From: Symbiodinium kawagutii
Taxonomy: Eukaryota > Sar > Dinophyceae > Suessiales > Symbiodiniaceae
Assembly: GCA_009767595.1 (NCBI GenBank)
Contig: VSDK01011285.1
Location: 1-64,000, forward strand
DNA length: 64,000 nt
Direction: 5' to 3'
Shown here: positions 47,333 to 56,269 of the stretch, one piece after another
How the letters are laid out: every line of letters begins with the position of its first letter
How positions within the stretch are numbered: position 1 is the stretch's first letter
Program-made: the position numbers and the translations under genes
Notes under the pieces: generated by a model
Told to the model about the DNA's origin: nothing
The model's database searches: none
The model's input: the letters and a program-made list of their open reading frames with translations, nothing else

Positions 47333-47566
47333 TGCGCCCGTAGAGCTTGTGGCCGAGCTTGTTGCAAAGAAGGGATTTCCCGGAGGTGCTCTTTGGGCCT
47401 CTTGGAGGCAGCCCTGGGGAGTTGGAGCTCCAGCTGCGCCAGGAGCCTGGTGCCATGACTCGTGGATGTTGACGTCCTCTCCCGGGATGAGATCACAGAC
47501 GTGGCCGACTGTACTGTGCAGTGCAACACCTGAGGAGTTGTGCTTCCAACGAGCATCATATGTGTA
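47333..47566. other. GC-rich island in intron 2, strand unresolved
   Basis: The plus strand reads APVELVAELVAKKGFPGGAL. The minus strand reads LLAQLELQLPRAASKRPKE. Neither continues the cold-shock domain, so it is not part of that gene's product as assembled. It may be a nested gene fragment or retrocopy. Confidence 0.25.
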
Positions 47567-47572
47567 AAGCGG

Positions 47573-47815
47573 CTCCCATCGGGACCGCAGCCTCGTTAAA
47601 AAAACATAGGCAGTCGCCTGCAGGTTCAGTTTTTGCGTCGTCTAGCTATGCTTTGGCACCTCAGAGATTTGGTCAAGCAGGAACTTCGGCAAGGTAAGAG
47701 CGACTCCCATCGGGACCGCAGCCTCGTTAAAACCATGGGCCGTGGCCGTGGCCTACAGGTTCAGTCGGTGTCGTCTATGCTGCGGCACCTCAGAGACAGA
47801 ACTTCGGCAAGGTCG
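47573..47815. repeat. 131-bp tandem duplication
   Basis: CTCCCATCGGGACCGCAGCC begins at 47573 and again at 47704. Both copies continue through a CAGGTTCAGT segment and GGCACCTCAGAGA to CTTCGGCAAGGT. The second copy carries a small deletion near its end. Confidence 0.8.
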
Positions 47816-47920
47816 GGTTGCTACCTGTCGCATTGGTTGCGCCGCAAGGGCCGCGTCGTTAACCCGAGTCATGGCCCAAGCTGAGATCGAAAGTCCTTCC
47901 ATGCAGGAATTGATAGGATA

Positions 47921-48013
47921 GCCATGTTGGGTCAAACCAACCAATATGGGGGGATAATACCAACAAAACTATAGGGAAATCAATGGTTAGTGCTAGGGGA
48001 ACAAGGGATTCAT
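47921..48013 (+). repeat. F1 element, right end missing
   Basis: AGCCATGTTGGGTCAAACC, then AACTATAGGGAAATCAATGG and GCTAGGGGAACAAGGG. Confidence 0.5.
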
Positions 48014-48119
48014 ATATGCTTATCTACTCATCCATCTAGTATGTACTGTATGTGGCTTATCAATTGAAATAGTACTTTGTTATTATAAGCCATGTGTGCG
48101 CTAATAACCAGTGGATAGC

Positions 48120-48800
48120 CATGTAGGAGCACATGTTTAACCACCATTATCCCATGGTTGAAGCGCAAATAACTTGCGGATACCCACCATGAACCCATCA
48201 TTAACCACTATGGCCAATGTTAAAACCATGCGTAACTACCATTTTTCACGGATCAAACCTATCATGAACCCAAGCTCAGGCACTTGTTTAATGCAATTAG
48301 CCCATGGAAATCCACCATTAAACAATGCTTAACCACCGCTTAGCACGATTAACCCATGGTTCACCACCATTACCCCATGCTTAAGCAGTATGTATCCTTC
48401 ATCTTAACCCCTTATTAACCCATGTTTGATCCATCAAAAAATTGATGGATAACCACCTGTCATTCCAACATATTCCAACCCATATTTTATCCACTATTAA
48501 CTCATGTTTATCCACCATTTTTCATGGATTAATCATGATTAACCCATGTCTAATCCATCAAAAATCCATGGATAACCAATATTAACCCATCATGAAGCAC
48601 TATGATCAATGGTAAACCAGTACTGACCCATGTTTAATCCCCGCCCATGGTTACCCACCACTTTAAGCCATCACGAACCATTTTTCATGGATTAACCCAT
48701 GTCAAGCTCCACCAAGCCACTCCACGATAAACCCAATAAACCTATGGATAACCAATGTAGACCCATGGTTATCCAACATTCTGAACGGATTAAACCCATC
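48120..48800. repeat. ACCCATG/TTAACC low-complexity block
   Basis: Intron 2 sequence made of repeated variants of TTAACCCATGTTTAATCCA and ACCACCATT. Strand composition is strongly skewed. Confidence 0.6.
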
Positions 48801-48841
48801 ATAAACCCACGTGGCTCACGTGGCACGCCATCGGATTGGAG

Positions 48842-48898
48842 GATCTTTTTGTGCTTCGCACCGACGTCATCGGAGGCTCCTTGCAGGCCGGTGACAAG
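48842..48898 (+). CDS. cold-shock protein exon 3 (RNP2)
   Basis: Nineteen codons between ATTGGAG|G and GACAAG|GCGGGG (GC donor), phase 0 at both ends. They read DLFVLRTDVIGG then SLQAGDK. DLFV-x-R is RNP2 followed by the loop and the G-D-K turn of the domain. The usual histidine of RNP2 (D-[VIL]-F-V-H) is a leucine (CTT at 48854-48856). The bases after the donor are again GC-rich. Confidence 0.75.
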
Positions 48899-48957
48899 GC
48901 GGGGCGAAGAGGCGGCGCATGGTCAAGCACAGAGCACAGCATGGAGATGTGACATCT

Positions 48958-49073
48958 GGGTATGGGTCAATATTAATCAACCAACTAATGGTGGATTTCC
49001 ACCAACAAAGATAAGGGCAAACAATGGTTAATGATTGGGGAACCGGGGGTACGGGGTTTTGACCCATAGCCAC
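48958..49073 (+). repeat. F1 element flanked by a short direct repeat
   Basis: The interior has GGCAAACAATGGTTAATGAT and TTGACCCATAGCCACAT. ACATCTGGGTATGGGTCAA occurs at both its left (48952) and right (49073) edges. Confidence 0.65.
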
Positions 49074-49395
49074 ATCTGGGTATGGGTCAAAATGATTAAC
49101 CCCCAACATGGCCATGTGTTTTATGGAAATCTATCGTAAACCAATGGTTTTTGGGGTACCACTAGTTTGGCACATAGACCATCTGTTGATTTCTGGTGAT
49201 TTTTCTGGCGATATGTTATGTTTACGTGATTGACATTGGTAAATCATTAATACAGAAAGTATAGTGAATTTTGATAGAGATGTCTAGTGGTTAGATTCTC
49301 CAGCAAACCATGGTTGGTTAGTCATATGGGGTTTTATAGAGGTCAGAGCCATTGATAGTGGTTAATGATCGAGATGATGATTAACCATATTTAAG

Positions 49396-49513
49396 ATGGC
49401 AATGCGTCAACATTCACCAACCATCTAACAGGGGATAACAATAAGCAACAATAATAGGGAATACAAGGGCTAATGCGGTACACAAGGGGTACTGGCTTTT
49501 GACCCACAGCCAT
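49396..49513 (+). repeat. F1 miniature inverted-repeat element
   Basis: Left ATGGCAATGCGTCAA, right TTTTGACCCACAGCCAT. Confidence 0.65.
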
Positions 49514-50969
49514 ATTAGTCAAGAAAGGGCAACAACCAGCTAGTAAACATCAAATGATAAAAGTCAATGATCGTTAGTCATATGATTTTCTAACAAACGA
49601 TGTCAGTGAACATTTGAAGATCACACCATAGTGATGTTTAAGCACATTAATTAGTACATGTTGCTTATCAATATAGTAGATCCTGATGTTTTGAAAACAT
49701 CTTTCATGGTGATTAACAAATAACATGTTCAAACATTGATGATCGATAGTGCTCTGATGATCTATTGGACCATTAGTTAGTCAGAACGGTTATTCTCCAG
49801 TGATCCATTCCAGGGTTAGAAAACGTGAGCGATAGATAGTGATCCTGGAGTAGATAGAATGTCAAAGTGGTCCATCCCTAATAGGTCAATGGTTTAATCG
49901 CAGAACTTGGATTTTGTTTGTCGTTTTCGGGACGGTTACAAAAAGGCAGGTATTTTTTGGCTGTTAGTTAGTTGCTGGGCACTATTGACTTGTTAGCCAT
50001 TATCCACTGTGAACCATGAACGGCAATATTACATAATAATGCCAAGTACTGGTTATTTATCCCAACGTATACTGATAAAAAACACATAAGTACCATTGTT
50101 GCTGTTATTATGACACAATGTCCACTGGTTTGTTTTGATAGCAATGACTTTATTGTTCTTATGTTCAATGGTGCTTGGCAATGACATGGTCCTGAGGAGC
50201 CCGTTAAAATGCCGCACTAATGTTAGATCCTATTTTACAAATATTGATGGTCAGTCAATAGTTGAACATGTTTGATTAAGGGTGGATTTGTAGTTGCAGT
50301 GCTGGCGATTGTTTCAGGCGATTGTTTCATTCAATCATGAGTGATTGATCATAACTCATAGTGATATCGATGTCATGTGTATGCACACAACTGATGCAAT
50401 ACTGTAAATGACTGGTCCTATGTTTGACCATATCAGACAAATTTGTTGTGGTACTGTAACAAAACAACATTGCAATCGAATGTGCATAACATGAAGTTGC
50501 AGATTGGAAAACGTTATATACGATTGATACCATTATATACTGTGGTTGGTTGTGTGTCATAGATGTATTTTCCAATGTGTGTAAACATATGCTATCTGAT
50601 TGTAAAGCATCTATAGTAAGATCGCTACCGGTTCCTCCACAAATGATGTTTCCCTCTAGCTGGTTGATTACCTATGAATGCTGATGGTGGGGAAGGGGGG
50701 TACCACCGTTTATGGATACACCCATTTGTGGTGGTTTAATCATTTGTAATCAGTCATTAATAATTATCAACCACGGATTATCAAAAGTCATTAACCACGA
50801 TCAACATATCAACCTTCGATGAACCATAGAGAATTGCAACTTACCATATCAACTAGTGAGTATCTACCATACTGGCCACCGGTTACTCTAACCATTGATA
50901 GAGCATTTTGTTACATTGGTGCTCACTATCAGCTATTATTGATTAACCATGTTAGATTATGAACCATAA
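49514..50969. other. intron 3 of the cold-shock gene, 5' part
   Basis: AT-rich intronic DNA up to the retrotransposon edge. No exon-like island. Confidence 0.5.
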
Positions 50970-51066
50970 CCTATAGATCTCCGTTGAATGGAGAGAAGTC
51001 ATGAGCGACATGAAACAGTGCTATAGGCATGTGAACCAAATGTGGTCTTGCCATAGCTCTGGGCTC
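50970..51066 (+). repeat. split direct repeat A1 (left terminus)
   Basis: Starts CCTATAGATCTCCGTTGAAT and ends ATAGCTCTGGGCTC. Identical to A2 at 57393-57489. The sequence upstream (GAACCATAA) is ordinary intron. Confidence 0.95.
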
Positions 51067-51121
51067 AAGGTTTCTGCCTTGCCCGGAGCTACTCCGGTGA
51101 GTTCCCACCAAGGGAACTGTG

Positions 51122-52870
51122 ATGCCCGGCCACTGGGTCGGAGGGAGAGGATCTGTGGCATGTCCGACAAAAGGACAATACATCGAGGCAAAGATCTTTG
51201 ACCATGATGGCAAAGATCAAGGGACCATCTTCATCGAAGTGGTGCGCCTCTTTGGCCCGAGCAGTGCAGGCCGCACTTTTGTCGCCAACTTTGTGACTGC
51301 CACAGACGACTACTATAGGCACTGGGTCACCACGAAGGACGGAAAGGAGACGGTGAAAGGTGGATTCTACCATCTCTGCCGGGGTGACCCGAGAACCTGT
51401 GACGGAGGTGAGACCGGAGGGCATACGGTCGTCCACCTCGGAAAATGGAGGAGTTGGACTGAAGCCGAGCTCCTAAGTGGTGAAGCAACCCACCTTGACA
51501 GGGTGGCGCAGAACTTGCTGACACACCACATGAAGAAATCGCCTTCCCAGCCACGGGGAAGAGGAGAACTTCCCTGGTCAAAGGCCTCCTTAGACATAGG
51601 TGGGAGGAAGAGGCCAGTTGGTTTAGAGAAAGAAGGGCTGGATGAAGAGAAGCCCGCAAAGCGAAAAGGCGAGCCGCCCGCGAAGGGAGACGCGGAGAAA
51701 ATATCAGGGCTGAAGGCACAGTTGGCCAAGCTGAAAGCTCAGCTTGAGGAGGCTGAAGGGGCAGCAAAGGAAACAACAAGCCGGAAGAGGAGAAGATCAG
51801 CAAGCAAAGCCCGTGAAAAGCAGCCTCCTAAGAAGGCCAAGCCCTTTGAAGCAAGCAAGGGACTTCTGAAAACGCCACGTGCAGTCGTGAGAAAGGATGG
51901 AGACACCTCTGATGAAGGAGGTGATGATGACGAGGAGGAAGAAGAGGAAGAGCCAACTGACGACGACGAGGAGGTGTCAGAAGAGACACCAAAGAAGAAG
52001 AAGAAGAAGAAGAAGCGAACGGGATCCGGCCTTCGCAAGACGAAGAGGAAACCCAAGGTAAGGAGTGTGAAGAAAAAGAAGAAGAAATCCGCCTCCCCTG
52101 GAGGGAGAGACAAAGCTGGCAAGAAAGCCAAGAAGGTCAAGGATAGGGGTCCTTTCAACATGGATTCCACAGCTGAGTGGGACGCCGACACCGAGGAAAG
52201 AAGAGAGAAAGACAGTCTGGACTCCAGCTCCGATTCCCAGGATTTTCGGAGCGCCCCTTCCTCGACGTCGCATCATCAGAAGCTGGTGCGATACGCCCGA
52301 CGTCACCCAGGGAGGTTGGCGGCCCGGATGCTGAGAAAGATGGAAGCAGCAACCGGGTTCGGGGGAGGGGCGGAGACAAAGACGTCTCAGAAGAAAGATC
52401 CTCAGCCGGTGGCCCACATGTATTACCTGGCAGTCCTCACGCCAGGTTTGAGGGATCGGTGGACGCAAAGGACCCAAAGGGAGCTGAAGGTGTCAGCAAC
52501 GCTGCTCGACCTCCTGACGCTGAACAAGGGAGCGGAGGCAGCAGACATTTTAGCCCAGCGGATGAAAGCGCTGGAGAAAAGCGTTCAAGACAACAACCAG
52601 TGGCGAAAAGCGAAACACCTGGAACTAGTGGACCAGGAGGATGTGGCCCTGGTGGACCAGGGCGAAGAGAACATGATGCAGAAGGAGGCCGAAAGGGAAG
52701 AGAAGACAAGAGGAAATTGGAGCCACTGGAAGGACGAACAGTGGGGCAAAGGGAAGTCAAAGGGAAACTTCCCGAACGCCCGCAACAAAGGAGCGGAGAA
52801 GGGCAAAGGAAAAGGAGGAAAGGGGACTCCAGCCGAGAAGGCAGCGAAACAGAAGGAGGACAACGCCTGA
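51122..52870 (+). CDS. retrotransposon ORF1, Gag-like basic protein
   Basis: 582 residues from the ATG at 51122, 55 bp after A1. An in-frame GTG precedes the ATG. Residues 1-120 form a Gly/aromatic-rich globular part (PGHWVGGRGSVACP ... GGFYHLCRGDPRTCDGG). About 190-220 is a heptad-like coiled coil (KAQLAKLKAQLEEAEG). About 267-289 is an acidic run, and 290-300 a poly-lysine run. The last 55 residues are a Gly/Lys/Asn-rich tail (NKGAEKGKGKGGKG) suited to RNA binding. No CCHC zinc knuckle is present. By position and composition it is the nucleocapsid-like protein that packages element RNA. The final third overlaps the ORF2 frame. Candidate -1 slip sites lie near its end. Confidence 0.8.
   Translation: MPGHWVGGRGSVACPTKGQYIEAKIFDHDGKDQGTIFIEVVRLFGPSSAGRTFVANFVTATDDYYRHWVTTKDGKETVKGGFYHLCRGDPRTCDGGETGGHTVVHLGKWRSWTEAELLSGEATHLDRVAQNLLTHHMKKSPSQPRGRGELPWSKASLDIGGRKRPVGLEKEGLDEEKPAKRKGEPPAKGDAEKISGLKAQLAKLKAQLEEAEGAAKETTSRKRRRSASKAREKQPPKKAKPFEASKGLLKTPRAVVRKDGDTSDEGGDDDEEEEEEEPTDDDEEVSEETPKKKKKKKKRTGSGLRKTKRKPKVRSVKKKKKKSASPGGRDKAGKKAKKVKDRGPFNMDSTAEWDADTEERREKDSLDSSSDSQDFRSAPSSTSHHQKLVRYARRHPGRLAARMLRKMEAATGFGGGAETKTSQKKDPQPVAHMYYLAVLTPGLRDRWTQRTQRELKVSATLLDLLTLNKGAEAADILAQRMKALEKSVQDNNQWRKAKHLELVDQEDVALVDQGEENMMQKEAEREEKTRGNWSHWKDEQWGKGKSKGNFPNARNKGAEKGKGKGGKGTPAEKAAKQKEDNA
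52759..52825 (+). promoter_or_regulatory. candidate -1 ribosomal frameshift sites
   Basis: In the ORF1 reading frame, heptamers of the X XXY YYZ type occur at 52759-52765 (A AAG GGA) and 52819-52825 (A AAG GGG). Either would move ribosomes into the ORF2 frame before the ORF1 stop. No stem-loop was verified. Confidence 0.35.
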
Positions 52871-55800
52871 AGGACAAGGCCGACAGGGCGAGGTCTGACG
52901 AGGGAGCTCGGTCCTCGAAGCCGCCAGGTGGGCGAGAGAAGCGACAAAGAGTTCCTGAACCTGTGAATCCTCCTAAGGCGAAGCCTGATCAAACTGAGCC
53001 GGCTAGAGCCGAGAAAGAGGAGAAAGGACGCTCAGCCTTTCAGAAAAATTTGGAGAGGACGCTCAAGGAAGGGACCTTGAGGATTGATGAAGTGGGAGAC
53101 ACCCTGCTTAGAGCTCTCCCTTCGCTGGGTACCAAGTTTGGTACCTTTAGACACGACCTGCAACAAGGTGAAGTGAAGAAGGTCGAGGCGTCTGGGCCCG
53201 CTGCCCACGACTTGTTGCCTATTCCCTTGGCGGGAGTTGAGGCAGCAAAGGTGTCTATGAACCGCCAGGAGAGATCCTGGGCTGTGTACTGCTGCTATAC
53301 CTTGAACTTCTGGTATTGCACTGGGTGGGATCGCTCTTCCTCGGTGGAGCATGAAGGCAAGCTGAACTTCGGACAGCTCCGTTTCTTGGAGTTCCACTTG
53401 GTGCCCGCTATCAGGCGCATGACTGAGGGAAATCCAACTTTGCCTCCAGCCGAGGAGCTGGAGAGAACCCTGAGTATGAAAGGTCAGGATTACGAAGGAA
53501 ACACTTGGGTGGTGATGGAAGAGTTGGACTCAGAGAAGGTCATTCCATGCTGGCCTCAGAAGGAAGCTGCCGCCGTCCAACCCATCACTCGCTTCTTAAC
53601 AGGGGAGACAAAACGGTTGATCGAGGAACCTCAGGCCACCATTGTATCCTTTGATGAATGGCCAGAGCAAGTCCCGCAGTCCTACGTGCGAGCCACGGAC
53701 TCAGAGTGGGAGAAGTTGGTGGCTGAGGGTTTCAAAAGAGGGCTCTTTCAACCGTGCCCCGAAGGAGAAGTGCTGAGAGGCCCCAAAGGGGAGAAGATTC
53801 TGAATGGGGCCGGAGCTGTGCCCAAAGAAAAGGATGGGAAGATGTTACAACGCTTCATCTCCATCTTCTGCCCGCTGAATGCGGTGAGTCGCAAAGTTGA
53901 AGGCGAAGAAGGAACTCTTCCCTACCTGGGGCAATTGTGTTTGCTTCAGGTGCCTGACGAAGCGTGTCTGCTGATTGATTCGGAAGATCTTCAGAGCGCA
54001 TTCAATCTCTTCGAGATGCCGCCAGGATGGCGAGGAATGTTTTGCTACCAGAAGATGGTGCGTGGGAGCTGCTTAGGGTTGGGTCACGAAGAGATGACCT
54101 ATGTGGCTCTCCGGACCATCCCAATGGGATGGATATCAGCGGTAGGAGTCGTGCAAGCCGCTATCAGGCACTTGGCCTTCTCAATCGCCAAGCTACCCCT
54201 GGAACAGGAGTTGCAGAAAGGCGTGCCCATCCCTGAGGGAGACAGGTTCCTGTTATACCTGGATTCTGTGGACCAGCTGCGCCAGGTGGACAAGGCAATG
54301 AAGTCCATCTGTGAAGGAGAGGCCTCAGAAGAACACAAGAGATTCTCCCAGGCCTGTCAAGAATGTGGGTTGCCCCGCAACGAAAGCAAAAGCTTAGCTG
54401 GTGCCCTCCGCGGAAGCATCCAAGGGGGAGAGCTCTTTGGCGACGAAGGAGTTTACATGCTGCACCCAAAGAAGATGCAGCAGAACATCGCCTTGTGTTT
54501 GTTGCTGCTCACCAAGGAGAAGTGGGAGCAACGAAAGGCCTCAGGGCTCATAGGACGGCTAGTGTTTGCCGGCTCCTTTCGCCGTCCAGTCCTTGCAGCA
54601 TTGGGCGAGGTGTTCCACCACTTTGGCCAAAGAGGAGGTGATTTCAAGCCCACAGATGGGGCGTTTGATGAAATCCTGGCAATGGTGGGCCTTTTGCCAT
54701 TCGCCTTTACTAATCTTCGTGCAGCTATTGACTCCACCCTGCATGCCACTGACGCCTCGCCAGTTGGAGCAGGAAGCTGCACCGCCACCCAGTTCAAACG
54801 CCAACCGGGTGTGAGCAATCCAAACGACCTCACCTGCAGGGTGTGTCGCCGAGATATCACTGAGGAAATCAGCCGTGGCGAGGAATTTGAGTGCCCACGC
54901 AAATGTGGCCGCCACTTCTGTTCAATCACCTGCTACCTTGAGCATCGGGAAGGTTGCCCAAACGGCGATATGGTGGTGCCCACTTTCTCAGAAAGGTGGA
55001 GCGGCCCGAACGCACCGCTCACTCGAGCTATGCTTCGCCAGGGCTTTGATGTCCTGAGCCCTTTTGATTGGGAAAGGCCAGAACACCATGACTTCTTCAC
55101 GGACAAAGGTAAAGAAGCTTGGAAGCAGCTGGGTGAGGCCGACCCAGACTATGAGCACCACGCCCCAGACTGCAAGACGTTTTCCAGGGCTCGCGGAAAG
55201 CCCTTCTGGATTGGCAACCGCAAGATCCACGGACCGCCGGCGCTGCGTGACGAGCGCAACGTCCTGGGTTTTTCCAACCTGAGAGGAAATGATGCCGTCC
55301 GAGTGCGTCAAGGCAACCGCATGGTAGCAGCTTCTGCCAAGCGCTGTGCTGAGTTGGATGATGCTGGGAAGTTTTTCGGCTTTGAACATCCATATCGCAG
55401 CTGGGTGTGGTATCTCAATGTGATGGTCGCCCTGGCTAAGAGGCCAGGTGTGTTCATGGCCGTCTTCTCCAACTGCTGCTACGGAGGAGAGCGCCAGAAA
55501 TGGACGTCATTGTTGACCAACAACAGGGCATTGTTTGAGGCTCTCCACAAGCCCGATTGCCCTCATAGTGATTGGAATGATTATGCCCCTTACTATGAAG
55601 GATCACGCATCGTGTATCCTACCGAGCAAGAAGCTGAATATCCAGAGGGCCTTTGCCAAGCCTACGCCAGAGCTTGCTCTGAGGGGTTGGACCTGCCAGA
55701 CCTCGTCCAGCATGCGTTCCAACAAGAACGACTTGACCAGCTCCAACGAGAGCTGAGTACATACCACAAATGCCAGGACGCAACGCTGCGCCTGAGTCTG

Positions 55801-56268
55801 GCCTCACAGGTGCTGGCTTTGGAAAACCTGTGCGTGCCTGGGCAGGAGGAAGCCCACCTTCGTTGGCTCTTGGCACATGGGCATTATCGTGGAACTGATG
55901 TGCGCCTGTCCCTGGAGCATTGTGGGGCGAAACACCTGGTGCCGTATCCAGCCGGCCGATGGGTCTGGCGCGAACTGCTCAGCTTCAGGTGGAAAGTTGA
56001 TGGGCATATCAATGTCTTAGAGGCCCAGGCTTTCTTTGCCCACGCCAGGAGAATCCTGCGAGACCCTATGAAACACAATTGCCGACTGTTGATCGTCGTG
56101 GATAGCCAGGTGCTCTACTATGCCTTAGGAAAAGGCAGATCTCCCTCAACACAGCTCAATCGGGTCCTGAGGCGCTTGATGGCCTTGCAACTTGCTTCGG
56201 ATGCCACGCTTTTCCCAATTTGGACCATCAGCCCTTGGAACTGGGCTGACAAACCCTCACGCCGCTGA
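52825..56268 (+). CDS. retrotransposon ORF2: reverse transcriptase with RNase H split by a zinc/methyltransferase-like insert
   Basis: The frame is open from 52177 or earlier to TGA at 56266-56268. No ATG occurs before 53257, so entry by -1 frameshift from ORF1 is likely. The listed start is the codon after a candidate slip site. Numbering from 52177: reverse transcriptase about 550-800, with motif A EDLQSAF (Asp604), motif B IPMGWISA (649-655) and motif C YLDS (694-697, normally YxDD). RNase H begins at TDASPVGAGSC (Asp859) but resumes only at HINVLEAQA (Glu1282), VVDSQ (Asp1309) and NWADKPSRR (Asp1358). The intervening residues hold a Cys/His cluster (887-927) and a methyltransferase-like region (about 990-1170) with PDCKTFSRAR, FEHPYRSWVW and CCYGGERQKWTSLLTN. 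The product would copy element RNA to DNA and degrade the RNA strand. Confidence 0.85.
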   Translation, partial: DSSREGSETEGGQRLKDKADRARSDEGARSSKPPGGREKRQRVPEPVNPPKAKPDQTEPARAEKEEKGRSAFQKNLERTLKEGTLRIDEVGDTLLRALPSLGTKFGTFRHDLQQGEVKKVEASGPAAHDLLPIPLAGVEAAKVSMNRQERSWAVYCCYTLNFWYCTGWDRSSSVEHEGKLNFGQLRFLEFHLVPAIRRMTEGNPTLPPAEELERTLSMKGQDYEGNTWVVMEELDSEKVIPCWPQKEAAAVQPITRFLTGETKRLIEEPQATIVSFDEWPEQVPQSYVRATDSEWEKLVAEGFKRGLFQPCPEGEVLRGPKGEKILNGAGAVPKEKDGKMLQRFISIFCPLNAVSRKVEGEEGTLPYLGQLCLLQVPDEACLLIDSEDLQSAFNLFEMPPGWRGMFCYQKMVRGSCLGLGHEEMTYVALRTIPMGWISAVGVVQAAIRHLAFSIAKLPLEQELQKGVPIPEGDRFLLYLDSVDQLRQVDKAMKSICEGEASEEHKRFSQACQECGLPRNESKSLAGALRGSIQGGELFGDEGVYMLHPKKMQQNIALCLLLLTKEKWEQRKASGLIGRLVFAGSFRRPVLAALGEVFHHFGQRGGDFKPTDGAFDEILAMVGLLPFAFTNLRAAIDSTLHATDASPVGAGSCTATQFKRQPGVSNPNDLTCRVCRRDITEEISRGEEFECPRKCGRHFCSITCYLEHREGCPNGDMVVPTFSERWSGPNAPLTRAMLRQGFDVLSPFDWERPEHHDFFTDKGKEAWKQLGEADPDYEHHAPDCKTFSRARGKPFWIGNRKIHGPPALRDERNVLGFSNLRGNDAVRVRQGNRMVAASAKRCAELDDAGKFFGFEHPYRSWVWYLNVMVALAKRPGVFMAVFSNCCYGGERQKWTSLLTNNRALFEALHKPDCPHSDWNDYAPYYEGSRIVYPTEQEAEYPEGLCQAYARACSEGLDLPDLVQHAFQQERLDQLQRELSTYHKCQDATLRLSLASQVLALENLCVPGQEEAHLRWLLAHGHYRGTDVRLSLEHCGAKHLVPYPAGRWVWRELLSFRWKVDGHINVLEAQAFFAHARRILRDPMKHNCRLLIVVDSQVLYYALGKGRSPSTQLNRVLRRLMALQLASDATLFPIWTISPWNWADKPSRR

Positions 56269-56269
56269 T

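Noticed and set aside
47333..47566. Extra exon of the cold-shock gene between exons 2 and 3
   Set aside because: Its translation in any frame would interrupt the domain between RNP1 and RNP2, which join perfectly without it.
52177..52824. The first 216 codons of the ORF2 frame as true protein
   Set aside because: The region begins at GTG, has no ATG, and overlaps ORF1 with Arg/Gly/Ser-rich content. It is probably a shadow of ORF1.
51327..54929. Long minus-strand open frames across the retrotransposon
   Set aside because: They mirror the GC-rich coding strand, have low-complexity Ser/Pro or Phe/Leu content, and lie exactly over ORF1 and ORF2.
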